From NCBI GenBank assembly GCA_910574455.1, contig CAJSYZ010000001.1, positions 1,843,424-1,907,423 of the forward strand: a DNA stretch of 64,000 nucleotides. The letters are read 5' to 3'. Under the pieces are notes generated by a model that made no database searches, had not been told where the DNA came from, and saw nothing but the letters and a program-made list of their open reading frames with translations. This document shows, piece by piece, positions 26,336 through 39,300 of this stretch (positions are counted from its first letter, which is position 1; each line of letters opens with the position of its first letter). This DNA comes from Trichaptum fuscoviolaceum (taxonomy: Eukaryota; Basidiomycota; Agaricomycetes; Hymenochaetales; Trichaptaceae). The position numbers and the translations under genes are program-made.

Positions 26336-26591
26336 TGTCGTTAGTTATGTCGAAGAGCAATGTCTGGACAGTGCGCCTCGACTGAACATAGTCACTTCGA
26401 GCTCCGCCACACAACACGACGCGCCAAAGTAGTCACGTGCCACTGGCAGTGTCTAATCAGAAAGTTCCTAGTGGGAATATTTTCCTTATTCAAGTCCATC
26501 GCCGCCGCGCGCCAAAACGAAGTCCATAAAGCAGTGAGCACGACGGCGACATAGGTTCTTAGCAAAAGTCAGCTTGTACCTATAGACACCC
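26336..26591. promoter_or_regulatory. Divergent promoter kinesin-5 / ELF1
   Basis: 256 bp between two opposed starts. It contains two GCGCCAAA motifs (ACGCGCCAAA at 26419-26428 and GCGCGCCAAAA at 26507-26517). On the minus strand, towards kinesin-5, these read TTTGGCGC, resembling the E2F/MBF-type G1/S element. A CACGTG box is at 26434-26439. Confidence 0.5.
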
Positions 26592-27044
26592 ATGGGCAAG
26601 CGTAAGAAAGCGACCCGTAAGCCTGCCACTCCAGCCGCTCGCAGAAGAGGGCCCTTAGGTGCGTGATTTGCCATGGAGCTGAAGCAATACAGCTGAGCAG
26701 CAAGCTATAATTCAGAATCAACATTCACTTGCCTGTTCTGCCATCATGAGAAGTCGGTGAATGTCAAGATCGACAAGAAAGAAGGGCACGCACATCTGCA
26801 ATGTCGAGTCTGCGGACAACGCTTCCAGTCTACTGTCAACCGTAAGCCGTTATTTCATTCCTGCATCCCGTATCGTTCAATTCCAATGCCCTCTGTCACA
26901 GATTTGACGGAACCTATTGATGTATACTCCGCTTGGATCGATGCTGCAGACGCCGCTCAGAAGGAAATCGACACTGAGACTAGGCGAAGATTCGGTGCTT
27001 CTGGTTCAAGGCCACGGCGAGCGGAGGTTAGTGATGAAGAATAG
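26592..27044 (+). CDS. ELF1: Transcription elongation factor Elf1 (ELOF1)
   Basis: Small conserved zinc protein that travels with RNA polymerase II through nucleosomes. Three exons give 111 residues. The N-terminus is basic (MGKRKKATRKPATPAARRRG). The four-cysteine zinc site is C28-x2-C31 (TCLFCHHEKSV) and C52-x2-C55 (LQCRVCGQRF). The invariant block LTEPIDVYSAWIDAAD follows, then a short charged tail ending EVSDEE. Intron 1 begins GTGCGTGA after codon 22 and intron 2 begins GTAAGCCG after STVN. Length and all four zinc ligands match the family. Confidence 0.96.
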
Positions 27045-27535
27045 AGGTTATTGCACATGTATTCTAGCACGTCCTATCGTCTGTATGGGACATACTTCAC
27101 TATGTTGTACATATAATAAGGGGAAAATATTGGCTTGCTGCCAAGTACTAATAAAACGACCGCAAAGAAGTTAGTGACTTAGTTTCTGACAGTTGCTCAT
27201 CGAGGTCACTGTGTTGGACTCAATAGGCCCTAGGAGGTCATTACGGGCGAATTTTCGCAAGCTCAGGACGGCCGAAGGAAGATGATATATTCGAAGTCAG
27301 CGTGTAGATGATAGAGAATATTGTATGGGTAATACAAGGTAATAATTCATGTTAGTTGCATGCGTATAGCTCATGCATGTCGGAGTAAGATTCATTCGAT
27401 CGCGACATCTCAAGAAGGCAACTGATGTCTGCGCACAATTTCCAATTTCGGTGCTTCCGCTCAATGTCAAGCGCTGCGCTCAACACCATCAAATCCTTTA
27501 AACGTGTCGCTGTCGAGGTCAACTTGCTCGCAACA
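27045..27535. other. Intergenic: ELF1 3' UTR and VPS55 promoter
   Basis: 491 bp. TGTACATA at 27106-27113, 62 bases past the Elf1 stop and on the sense strand, fits the UGUANAUA site expected for the window's own Pumilio protein. From 27425 an in-frame ATG is continuous with Vps55, adding 37 residues if used. Confidence 0.5.
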
Positions 27536-28082
27536 ATGGCGGCAGGACTGAAGAGTGAGTGCAGTACTCCTCAAATCTAATTCATATCTAATGTTTAAGC
27601 AGCTGTAATCCTACTATCCTTCGTACTTGCGGTCGGTTTCTTGCTCATCATTCTCTCGTGTGCTCTGTGGGCGAACTGGCTTCCTCTCCTTGTCGGTATG
27701 CAACAGTCTTTCACCCGACAGGATTTCCACTGAAGCTACCTGTAGCTCTAACCTTTGTATTGGCCCCTTTACCAAATGCCGTATTTGCTCACTGCGGAGC
27801 TGACGATTTCTCGACGGACGGCGAGGGATCGGGTCCCGTCGACCTTGGCCGCTTCATCACAGCTATGGTCGTCGTGACCGGATTCGCCTTACCCTTAGTT
27901 CTTGCCCACTCTGGAGTCATACATCCGACGGCATGCGTGATGTCGATCATCGGCGGAGCGTACGTCCATTCCCTCTGCACATAACTGCGCCTTTATAGTT
28001 ACTGATTCCTTTCTACAGCCTTGTATATGGAACGATATTGTCTTATACCGCTGTGTTTAAGCAAGATACGGAGGACTTCTGA
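27536..28082 (+). CDS. VPS55: Vacuolar sorting protein Vps55 (LEPROT/OB-RGRP family)
   Basis: Small endosomal tetraspan protein that works with Vps68 in late-endosome-to-vacuole traffic. Splicing four exons gives 129 residues, close to the roughly 130-140 of yeast and animal homologues. Four hydrophobic segments are visible: VILLSFVLAVGFLLIILSC, LPLLVALTFVLAPLPNAVF, FITAMVVVTGFALPLVLAHS and the last ending IIGGALVYGTILSYTAVF. The LAPLPN motif after helix 2 and the PLVLAHS motif in helix 3 are family hallmarks. Intron 2 is 50 nt, ending CTGTAG at 27747-27752; skipping the nearer CACCCGACAG acceptor keeps the family alignment. The stop is TGA at 28080-28082. ATG 27536 gives the normal N-terminus; an upstream in-frame ATG exists at 27425. 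Confidence 0.93.
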
Positions 28083-28297
28083 GCTCAAATAATCAGAGAT
28101 TAGCTGTTGTTTGTCATTCATAACGCTCGTGTACCAACCATTCGCGGAACCCATTAATCGCATCGTTTCTGGACTTGATCACCATTCTCTGTATAAGAAC
28201 ATGACAATACGCAATGCTATCTAGCAACAATGAATCTACAACGCAAACAATAACGATACGACAAAGGAAGAGATTGATCAGAGAAATGATAACAAGC

Positions 28298-31200
28298 CTA
28301 CTCAGCAATCACAGTCAAGGACCCGGCGCCTTCTCGTCTTGCCTCCTTTCCAACCTCTATTGCATAGATTTGCGAGGAGAATTTAAACTGCCCCTGTGCT
28401 ACAAACATGACGGGTATTTGGAAATCCAATGACTTTCCCGCACTGATACGACCAAAAGGGATGTTCCTTAGGACACCGTCGAAAACGACGAAGTCAGAAG
28501 GTTCGATAGTTATCGACAGAGCAAGCGTCAGATCGGATACTTGCACGTTGATCAGTTTCAAGCATGTTTAATAAGACGAGGGGCTCACTAGACATATTTT
28601 GGGCGTTGACCACGAGGTGCACACGTTTGTTCGCCACTGTAGAATACATAAATCCTGTGGAACCTATTCCCTTGACAGAATCATCTTCATCGACGAGAGA
28701 CATGCGTGTTTGAACATTCTCTATCCGAAGAGTATTCAGCATGGGCTGCGTAAAGCGTTGTTGTCGAAGGGATAGTTCTCCGGATCGCATTCCAGCAGCC
28801 TGACATGTTTGTTCAGGCTCAATAATTTTTTATTGACTTCATCGAAACCTTACCTCTTTCCAGTTAGCCTGCACCCTTTTCAAGAGCTCCTCCCGGTACC
28901 AAAAGAGTTCCCTCTGCGCCTTTTCCACGTCGCTCGCTAGGCCTGTTACGACGAATTGTCGATTCGTCAATGACGGTATAGGAGCGGAAGTCACGGACTT
29001 CGGTAACACGAAGCGCTCGATGGGAAGTATAAATCTAGATACTATCATGAGCTTATGAAGCCTAGCCTGGAGGATCAACAGTTAAGTCACCTATATGTGG
29101 ACCCTGGGGAGACAATTCGTGACGAAACTGATCCCAAAGCAAAGATCAACAGTCGAGTATTCTGCTAAACAATGAGGCCTCACCTTTAGAATTACATGAG
29201 AGTGCTACCTCAAATGGTAGACCGTAAGTATTTTGCACATCAAGTGTCAAAAGACACCAATCGAATGCATTGGTATCCTGTAATAGTACGGCCCATTCTC
29301 TTCTTTGTTGTTCGTCGCCATTTAATAATGCAGACAGGGGAACCACATTCATACCAGAACATTCCAGCATCTGGTATACCGAAACTACCACCGGAAAAGG
29401 TAGCTGTCTAATGAAGAACTCCGCCGGTGGCTGCTGACTGTCGATATCTGGTCTCTCCGCGAATGAATATGAAACATTAATGGTCCCATTGGTGCTAAGC
29501 TTGATCAGAAGTCATTTAATGAATGAGTATGATACAGTTCTTACCAGCCAGCCTTCCCAAAGCACTTCACATTAACTACACTCTCTTTGCCGGGCGCGAT
29601 TGGTTTGTGATTCCCTTCGTGATTCCAGGAGAAGACAGGCCTGTTAACCAAGCTATATTCTGTTTCATACTTCTCCGCGTCGCTGGCCTCTTCATCGGCA
29701 AGAATTTCTTCCGCATAGCTCTTCGTAGAGTCCTCAAATGTTAGCTCAAGGAAGTCAGTCGGAAGTGCTGAAACATTCTCAAGAGTCAGTCGAATAATTG
29801 AGCTGGTGTTTTATAATGAGCGATTAGGATAGGATAGAAGCCATACGAAGTCTCTCACGTTTCACCCTCGAACAACATGACGGCTCCGTTTGTGAGGGAT
29901 GTCCTTCGAATCCGAAGGAACGGTTGTTCGGATACGACCTTCAGCTCCATGAATCGTTGAGGGATGTGTTTCATCTCCTCCTCCCATAATGGATGACCAT
30001 TCCTCTGGCGATGTCTAATAAGCCTGTCACTAAGCATTGGTACTTTCAAACGCTCAGATTCATTGATTGCAGCTATCGCTCGTATGAAGATTTTATCATC
30101 CTCCTCATCAGAAAGAACAGGCAACAATGTTTCATGAGGTTCAGTCCCCGGAAGAAGAACGATAACGCCTCGGATTAAGAGGGTTCCCGGCTCTAGGGCC
30201 CTTCCCGTAATGCTGACGGTTTGGATGCCATTCGCAGCAAGGATCGCCGGCGTAGCATTAGACTTGAACTCGACCCCCGAAGTGCTGTCGAGCAGAATTC
30301 AATCAGTCTAGGCAAAGCCTCGTAGGCAAATTTAGCAGACCTTAGGGTAATTTGAAGTAACTCCAATGCGATGGAGAATGGGTTGTGGAGAGTGACGACA
30401 AACTCAAGGATTTCATTATGGACAACAATAGTTTGTTGCTGTAAGAATAAAAAATGTTGATGTGGGAAAAAACTGAATGAGTCGTAATGAATAGGCACTC
30501 ACCTTGTTAGTTAGGCTTCGCCTCGGATTGTATAAGAAGGGACCAATTTTGTTCGGTATTCCAGAAGAGATCTCGACTTGCGCATGTGAATGGAGCTCAG
30601 ACCAAGGTCGTGGCACAGGTGTACGTGTCAAAGATAGACTAAAAAACGTCAGTGGACAATTAGCTTTGTATATTACTAGCTCGAAAAATTGATTTGCCCA
30701 CGGAAGGAGTTTGATTGATACAGCCAGTTCACCTGGCCAGTATTTGAGCCTTCTCTCGTCGCCTCGTCGTCGAGCAGTCGCCATTGCTCTGGCCGACGAA
30801 GTGTAAAAATGGTATTGATCATCGGCGTCAAGTAGGTGAGTCATGTCGCACAATGCAGAAAGTGCAAAAGTCACTACAGAGGCGTTATCTGAGTGGAAAG
30901 AAGTGGACCGTTAGTCACCGAGGAGAGTTAAACAATTTAGGCAAAGCAGGACCTGGAAGAGCCTCTGCTACGGCGAGAGCTTCTCTTGCCATGCCCAATT
31001 GGAGCTCCGGCCACAGATAGCGATCAAATGTGTGATTTAGGTATCGCTCGAAAGGATGGTAGAGATTCGACGATAGTGATTTTTCACTTTGTATATTTGT
31101 CCCATTGGTGTCTTCTGAGAATTGTGCGACACTTAGATCCAACCCGAAGACATTGCAGATGTGTTTGACAATCTGCACGATGCTAGAGTTCCCGACGCTA

Positions 31201-33055
31201 TCAACTCTCTGTCTCACCCCGACGGTAGCTGTATTCTGCACCTCTGATGCAGAGTCAGGAGGAGCAGGCATCACATCAGCTGTTTCCCTTCTCTCCTCTC
31301 GACCGTGAACGACAAGATCCATTAAACATGCCAAAAGCTCGCGCAATATGTATGCTTCTTTGCGTCTATAACTGATTTGAGCATAGATTCGTGCAAGGTA
31401 TCGGAGAACTTCTGTTCGCTCTCGAGGCCCAAGATGCAGCAACCAAGGACCATGTGTTTGACCAAGAGCCAGTGCGATGTCTGATCGAGGTACAGCCTCT
31501 GAGATACTTGGTTGTTGTGGACGGGTGGTCCCAGTATCCTCTGCTAGGGCCGCCTCATCCCCACTGCCCCCATTTAACAAGATGCTGAAACTGAGAGAGT
31601 TCCATCCTCCGGACTTCCAGATAGCGTAGAGAAGGAACGATTGTCGAAGACATGCCGATGCATATAGAAATGACAGATCTTGTAACATCTCTTCACTCTC
31701 GCAAAATGTCGCCGAGTTTTGATACAGAGATACGGATCTCCCTAGCTTATCGATTACGTCTGTCCAAAGATCTTTCGATGCTTGGGCAGTCTATGAGAGT
31801 TTTGGTTAGATCGTCGTACAGTTGGCATAGTTAAGAAACTCAAACCCCATCATGTTCAGTCGAAGACGCTTCTATTACTGATGAGATTGCTAGACCTTCC
31901 AATGCGCCGGCCTGCCAAGGTGAATCAGACGGTTGCTTGAGGAGGGCTAATGCCTCATTATACCTTCAAAATATTTCCATTATTCACAGTCGGAAACATA
32001 TAACGACTTCTTACCATATGGAAGAGTCCATTGTTCTCCCGGCCATCAAGAAAAGGTCGCCCAACATTTTATAGAGTTTTGCATGAGAATTCACAGCTGC
32101 CACTGCACTCTGCCGCTTCTTGGCTGACGTGACAAGCAACGTTGAATTACGGCTCGTAGACGATCCGGGAGGCATGGTAGACGCCCGTTTTATGGACAGT
32201 TTGGGCAAGTCAGACGAACGAGCAGAAGTGACACTGCCAGAAATATCCGGTTGACTGTGTTGCGCAAGACCGATATGCGGGGCACGGTAATTCTCATCCC
32301 CGTCTGAAGAAAGGCGAGAAGCATTATAAGTAGTAAGGCTGCCAAACAAACCCCTCGTCAATGATTCGCTTCCAGCTGGCGTCTCTAGGGTCTTCACCTA
32401 TCGGACGGTAAGATTCAGTATGCCGACTGGACGAAGGGAGCTCACCATGACAGAGAATTCGCCTAAGATATTAGAACAGAGTTCAGCGATGAGTGTCTCA
32501 ATATACATCCGCTTGTTCCCCATCATGCTAGGTATCACAACCATTCCCGAAAGAACTTCTCCTACGTTAGCACTAGAGTTACCATCTCCCTCCTCGAACA
32601 CAAGGCAGTTTTTGGCAAGAGGGAATAGCGACTCTGTCGGGAATATGCCAGCAATCATGGACACAAATTGAGAGTGTAAGGACGGGAGCACATCCATTTG
32701 CGTAGACGTCGCGATGCCAATTACGCCTAGCGGGAATTCGGAGGGTCGGAATAGACTTAGTGTGGCCCTCGAAGCTGGAGGAGGATGCCTAACGAAGCGA
32801 AGTAACAATGACCCATTCGCAAGAGGGTTGGGCATAAACCGAGCTTGGGGATATTTCAATACAATCGCAATTTGGACGTCTCTGAAGATGCGCACCTCGG
32901 TCTTCCCTAGAGTCTGTTGGCACGTCGCTCAGTCTGATTTCGCTTAGATGGCTTATTTCCTCTGCCCATTTTTCAAATTCCGTTCGAGAGATTGAGCCCA
33001 CAGGAAGAAGTAGAATGCGTATACGGGCCAGCGAGGCGAACACGTCCTGGTCCAT
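28298..33055 (-). CDS. TRS120: TRAPPII complex subunit Trs120 (TRAPPC9)
   Basis: Subunit of the TRAPPII tethering complex, which activates Rab11/Ypt31-class GTPases at the trans-Golgi. The start is MDQDVFASLARIRILLLPVG at 33055; the longer frame upstream has no ATG (it begins with TTG). The typical N-terminus continues SRTEFEKWAEEISHLSEIRL, followed by an alpha-solenoid with TPR-like helices (about 32300-30900). The rest is beta-rich, immunoglobulin-like segments (for example VVNAQNMSSEPLVLLNMLET) ending with FVAQGQFKFSSQIYAIEVG and TAG at 28298. About 1300 residues over a dozen exons, within the family range. It has a divergent promoter with the giant C1-domain gene and converges with Vps55 across 215 bp. 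Confidence 0.9.
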
Positions 33056-33343
33056 GGTCTCTCGCAAATTGCTAATCGAATGCTTCAGGCTCAGCGGTGT
33101 AGGTCCTTTCGAAGGCCAATTACATTGATCAGATTGATACTCCAAGGAGCTATGAGGTTGGCACTTAGGACAGCGTAGTAGCTAGGAGTGAGGGCATGTT
33201 GGGCGCGTTCGCGGACACCGTGTGACGCGCTCAGGCTGGAGTAGCACGCGACGCGAGCTATCGAAATTCAAGTGAGGCATGACCACTTTCAGTTGCAACA
33301 GCCTTACGACGAACTTGAACTGCAACAACAGTACAATGCAGCA

Positions 33344-36300
33344 ATGAGTTATGAGGATTCTCAAGACGTGTCTTTCTCATCGGTTCAACGCCCACTAGTC
33401 CCTAGGCTAACTGTACCCAATTCCCTGTCCAATACCAACGAAGACCATCAGTTTGATTCACCGACTACTCTATCTGTACCGCGCGTTCGGGGACGATCTC
33501 GGACGTTTTCTCAGGTTGCCTCGCCGTTCAAATCAAATAACGCTGTTGGAGAAGGTCTATCAATCGCTGAGAACAAGCATGGCGGCGCTGGCAAAGCTTT
33601 AGAAGAATCTCGGAAGCTTCTCTCACACATTCTAAACGAGTTGGCGAACCGCCCACGCGCACCGTCCGTCTGGTCTGAATTCAAGAACGGCCACCAAGAC
33701 AGTAAAAAGGGAGGGTCGTCTATTGCGAGGCATGGCAGCGGTGACAAGGCTTTCAAAGCGAAGGAAATGGCAATGCGCACCTTTTCCCTTCCAGACAGCG
33801 AAGATGAGGACGAGCTTTTATTCTCGCCAGATATTGCTTATGATCTTCTAAGCAAACTCAGAGATATATTGCTCATTGCTCATACACACAACTGGCATAT
33901 CTTTGACGATAGGTAAGCACTACCAATAAGTGTAGTAGGTCTAGTTTTAAGTCATGGATTGGTGTACAAAGGACAGGCAAAGAAGGGAATGATCTGACGT
34001 CAAGTAACTCCGGACAGAACTCTTCCTTCAGGTTTCGTCGATCGAGTTTTCAAAGAAGTGGAAGGCGATCCCGCTCATATTCTCCTGGCCGTAAAAAGGG
34101 ACCATCGCCTGAGCTCCTGTCGCAATGCTTATCCACGATCAGTTCCATCATTAACGAGGATTGCAAATTTCAACTACGGTCGAGAAGACTATCTCGTCCT
34201 CCAAATGCACTTCAAGCGTTGACACTAGACATTGTTCAAGTCCTGGTTCATCTACACATGGGAACTGCAAAAGTGCTTTACGAGATCGGGATGAATCTGA
34301 TTCCGGCATTCTCGACATTCCCCTTGTCGATGCATGGTCGCCTGCTGAATTTCTTTGAGAATGTCTTAATAAGGCCGGTTCTGGATTCGTTAAAGCTCGT
34401 ACAAAGGGGTCACAGCGATAACGCCAGGATATCTGATGGTGTGTAGGCGATTCCTTTGAACAACATGAACAAAAGCTTTAACCACGAGTGTGATTTTATC
34501 CAGATCCGTCCATGAACGAGCCAGCCATAGAAGCTTCCGTTGCTATTCAAGTCGACGAGGCGTTAGATGACAGCTTTGTATCAGATCAATCTTCACGGGG
34601 ATGGTTGAGATGGTCTTCTTCGAGCACAGCGACGGATGGGAAGCTTATATCAACAAATGCGCCCGCGCAAGCCCTGGATATATATTATCTATCTTCTCTA
34701 TCCACTCCCCTTTTGGCCGCAATCCTAGAAAACATAGACCTCGAGACCCCTGTCTTAGAGCTAAGCAGTCGCGCGTATCGACTCATACACCTGATCACTT
34801 CCTGCAAACACGATGCGCCCCTTGATGTCTTGGATATTATTGCATATTCCACGAGAAAAGCTCGATATCGAGCACTCAGCCTTATGCAAACATTATGGCC
34901 GAGGGCTCTGGGTCATACAAGCACTTCAAAGCCTTTTCCTATATTGACCTATGCGCATCATCTCCCTCACGCATCAAAACGTAGAAGGAACAAGCCGACC
35001 TCCTTTCACAGCCACCAGTTCGTTCCTTGGAGGTTTCAACCCTCCGCTTCATCGGTTATCTTCGAGGGCTCCGCGTTGCACGATTGCCATACTTGCCGGA
35101 AACAGATAGCTGGCTTCGGTCTCCTCTGTGCATTTTGCATGTGCACAGTGCACCCTAGCTGCTATGACTCTCCGGAAGGTAGCTATCTTGCCGAATTCTC
35201 GGTTCCGAACGAGCAGAACACCCAGAAAGTTGCTTTGTTTCGATTCTCGTTTATCATGCCCCCGACACTAGATTGTTCTTCGGACGTTTTCGATGTGGGG
35301 CCACACGTTTTCGAACAGGTCAACGTATTTACCCTTTCCTTATGTTCTATATGCCATCTTCCTCTATGGGGTTATCTTTCTCAAGGTTACAGATGTGGCT
35401 CGTGTAATCGATTTGCGCATGACTCATGCCTTCGAGGTGAAACTGTAGGACATCTCCCAAGCTGCTCCGTCCGCTCAGATACCAATGCTATCACAATTGA
35501 TTGGTCTGTCTTGAGATCATCCTTTGCGGAGTACTACCACGACATTTTATTCAGAGAAGAAGAAATCATAAAACATACCCACGAGGAATTGTCCATTTAT
35601 TGGTCGATCCTATGGATTCAACTGGAACTTTTGAAGCATGGTGTCGCATCAGGCTCTATCATCATAAACCAGATAAGACCCACGACAGCTGGCGCCAAAG
35701 GCGGCGGTGTAGATGACTTCGAGCTCCAATACCTAACAAAGATGTACGAAGCATATCTAGCATCGGGACGACTGAGCGTTTCTCCTGTGTTTGGAGACTG
35801 GCTACAGCGCAATCAGCTATCGGGGCAATTCCAGAACATGATTTTTGACTGGGCATCTCTGGCCTTCATAACTTCCATCATCAAGTCGCCGGATTCAAGT
35901 CCAGACTCAGGAAATAATTTTTTGAATGTTAGCATTCTAGACTCGGAGTCCACTTCAATTGATGCTTCTCATCCTTTCGAAGTCGCATCCATAGCTTACA
36001 TTCGAAATGTCCTTGGAGAGGAATTTGGACTTATCCATGATCAAGCTGCCTGCATAATGTTATCTCATCTTCATCAGCTGGGTTTTATGGACTGCCCGCA
36101 ACTTCCCCAAGGATTTTTCCGTGCCTGTAGCAAGCCCGATGAAATGGTTTGCTCCTTTCGACTGCCGCTAGGTTTGGACCTTTCTTCAAACGTTGAATCT
36201 CTAATCATTGCCACCGAGGCTTGTCTGGAGGATTTGGATGTCTCAATAAACGAAGCAGGCTTTCTGTTACTCACTCAGAGATTGTGGCCGAATGGGATGA

Positions 36301-39300
36301 TGTCTGACTATGCACTTACTCGATTAATGCGTGCTTTGTTGAACTGGATTCTGTCAGAGGTATGCTCTCTCCCTCACCTCATCATTATTTGTCTCAATAT
36401 AGCTGAACAGGACGACAAACTCGTGGTCATCATGAGGGAATATGTTGCCCGACGAAAAGATATGCCGGGTGTTCCTTCGGCTGCTGAAAGCGCTCGCTGG
36501 CCGAACAGCATACCCTCCCGCGCACTGTCCTCGGGATCTAACAACAACGGAAACGACTACGTAGCTTGCCGCCAAGCACTTCTCCAGAAATACGCAAGCC
36601 GGTGGTTATTTGCATTGCATTGCCTTGACTACGAACAATACGGAACAACGATGTTCAAAGTCTTATCAGATCTTGCGAAAGACGATGCGATTTTAGATGA
36701 TTCTGACCATGCTATTGGCTCTTCCCGGGCTGAGATGGTAATTGCCTTATCTTCGAATTGTCTCTTTTGACACTCACTCATAGTATAGGACTCCTTGTGG
36801 GCTGATAAGGTGCTGAAATACATTCTGAAAATCTCGCACGTTTCCTTAGCATTCTCGGCCGCGGATGACCTGTTAATGAAATGGCTAACAGTCCTTCCGG
36901 ACTCGATTTCGCATCAACACAAGGTCTGTCTGTGCTTTCTTAATCTAGCTAGCGATGCTATAATCTGTTTGTTTCGAATGTAGTCATTGTCCACATTAGC
37001 GCGATTGTTCAATCGTGAACAAGAAGGCTCAGCTCGATGGTCAGTAGCTCACGATGCGACTGTCGTTAGCTTTGAGCAGGTAGGTACTACAGTAATGGAC
37101 CCGTGGCGCGCAGTCATAAATGTCGCGTCCGAAAACTACGATGGGTTGAAAAAATCGCTAGGCTGGATAACATTGTTTGCATCATCTGGTGTTGACATTC
37201 CCGTCACTACGTTTCTTCAATTGTCCGCCATGCTGCGAGATTTCAAAGCATCCTTCGAAGATCACACAGCTCTCGCGGAGGCGGCACTAGCAGCTACTTG
37301 GCTGAAGTCCATGGGACGCCAAGACCTGCAGAGAATGATAGCCGATTTCCATGATCGGAATGCAGCTCATATCATTGAGAACGTGACAGACGACGGCGAG
37401 CAGAAAGTGTAAGTTTTTAATTGTCTAGTATTCTCGCGATGTTTAACCGGGAATGTATATAGCTACCATTTTGTTCGAGTGACGCTAGCCACTTGCTTGC
37501 TACTGTATGGAGTCAATAGGGGCTATCTTCGCGAGATCGGTCTTGTTGAAGAACACGATATTGAGAACCTCCCATCAAGGTAAAGGTGTCTTGTACATTC
37601 GACATTCACGGTGATTCATCATACCTCTTGTAGGCGCAAAGTTACAAGGAGGGCATCTTTCACAACCGAAGATACTTTGCGAATTGAGATAGACTTCGTG
37701 GATTCCTTAGTACGATACGTTGAAGAAGGCCCATCGAATCTCCGTTGTCTCATCGCAAAGTTCATCAATACCTTGCTCACCGAGGCATCTCCCCACCTAG
37801 GTCAACAGGAAATTGAGAGATTTGTTTTAAACAATGGCTATTTCCTGACTCGATGGTGTGTATATCTCGCTGCGAAGTGCGCCACGATACTGAAGTGTTT
37901 CTAGCGCGTGGAAGTTCTATGACATGCACACGACAGAAGTTCACACTTTCCGCACTTCGTTACTGCTCCGCATTCTAGTTGTAGATACCCAGCCATTTGA
38001 TGAGCTGCTGACAGATAATCTGAACTCAGATTCAAGCTGGGAAATACGGTGTGTCTCTAGAGTCACATACTAGTATTCATTTTGGTGCCTGACAATCAGA
38101 ATCTAGCCTTGCTGCAGCCTCGCAACTGTATCAGGTTATTCTGGATGTTACAAAACCAGGATTTCACGTCGAAAACTACCAGTGGAGGTCAAATGTGCTC
38201 CCTGTCTTCTATCATTTCTTCTCGTGCTTATGGGCAAACTATCAGGTACGTTGAAGCTGACGGATACTTCATTCTTCACCTTATAACTCGTGTCTAGGAG
38301 GAGATACGTTCAGCTACCGATTCTTGGGCACAAGCCTTGCAACCGACGCATTTGGAAAGCATATCCCTCTGTTTTAATGAATCTCTTTCCCGAGCGCCAG
38401 TGAAAGAGCGACTGAAGTTGGCTTCGTTTGCTCTCAGACTAAGAGGGCACTTTCCTCAATGGAAGGGTATGTGCAATTATACACTTTGAATCAAACAAGT
38501 GTTCATGCGCCAGAAGTTATCTCCTGGGACTCCATTATTGAAACCTTGATGGACGACGACTTTCTCCAACGCAATAACGAGGAAGCTGCGTCTGCGCATC
38601 TAGTAAGAGGCCATTTAATGAAATGCGAGACGAGCCTGACCTTCTGCAGTCTTTGTATGGTATATCGTCGACAGTTGACGGGAGGGTATCCCGAGTCATT
38701 GACCCAGATGTCACGGAACTGCAGGTAAAAGGACAATCATACTCAAAATGGCACTCCATTCACTTCAGCTTAACAGTGCTCACTAGTCTTGCTCAGCCTG
38801 CAAATGATCGCAGATGGTATCGCGATTGACCTGTTTTCTTTTCTCAAGATCAAGTATCACATGGTTGCATTACTTGGGTTCGAAGGAGCTGGTCTTGTGC
38901 CTGCCCCGAGCGGACACACCTTCCACGTTCAGTTCGGCGAGATCAGCGGCGTGAACGAATACTCCTTGCCCTGCATACAGGGCCTAATGGTGTTAATGGA
39001 TGCGTACCGCCCATTCGAGATCTCGCCTTCAGCAATAACAGGCGCAGAGGACGACACCCCTTCCAAGCTACTAGTAGGATCTTTAGTCGTCGACGTGGTG
39101 ATCAGTCTCTTCAATAAAGTCCAAGATCTGACAACGTTGCCTGCTCTTCATCTAAAGACTCTTTTCCGGACGATTATTATAATCATATACAAGCACGACT
39201 TTGAGAGTGCCCCTCTCCGGCATCTCCGCGAACCTCTGCGTCGAGCGGTCAGAAGAACCTCTGATTTGTTGATCTCTGACTTAAGTTATGAGCTGCGTCA

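Noticed and set aside
33056..33145. N-terminal extension of Trs120
   Set aside because: It opens with TTG, has no ATG and no similarity to Trs120 N-termini, while MDQDVFASLARIRILL fits directly.
33272..33343. Upstream extension of the giant C1-domain protein
   Set aside because: The frame is open but its first codon is GTG; the first ATG is at 33344.
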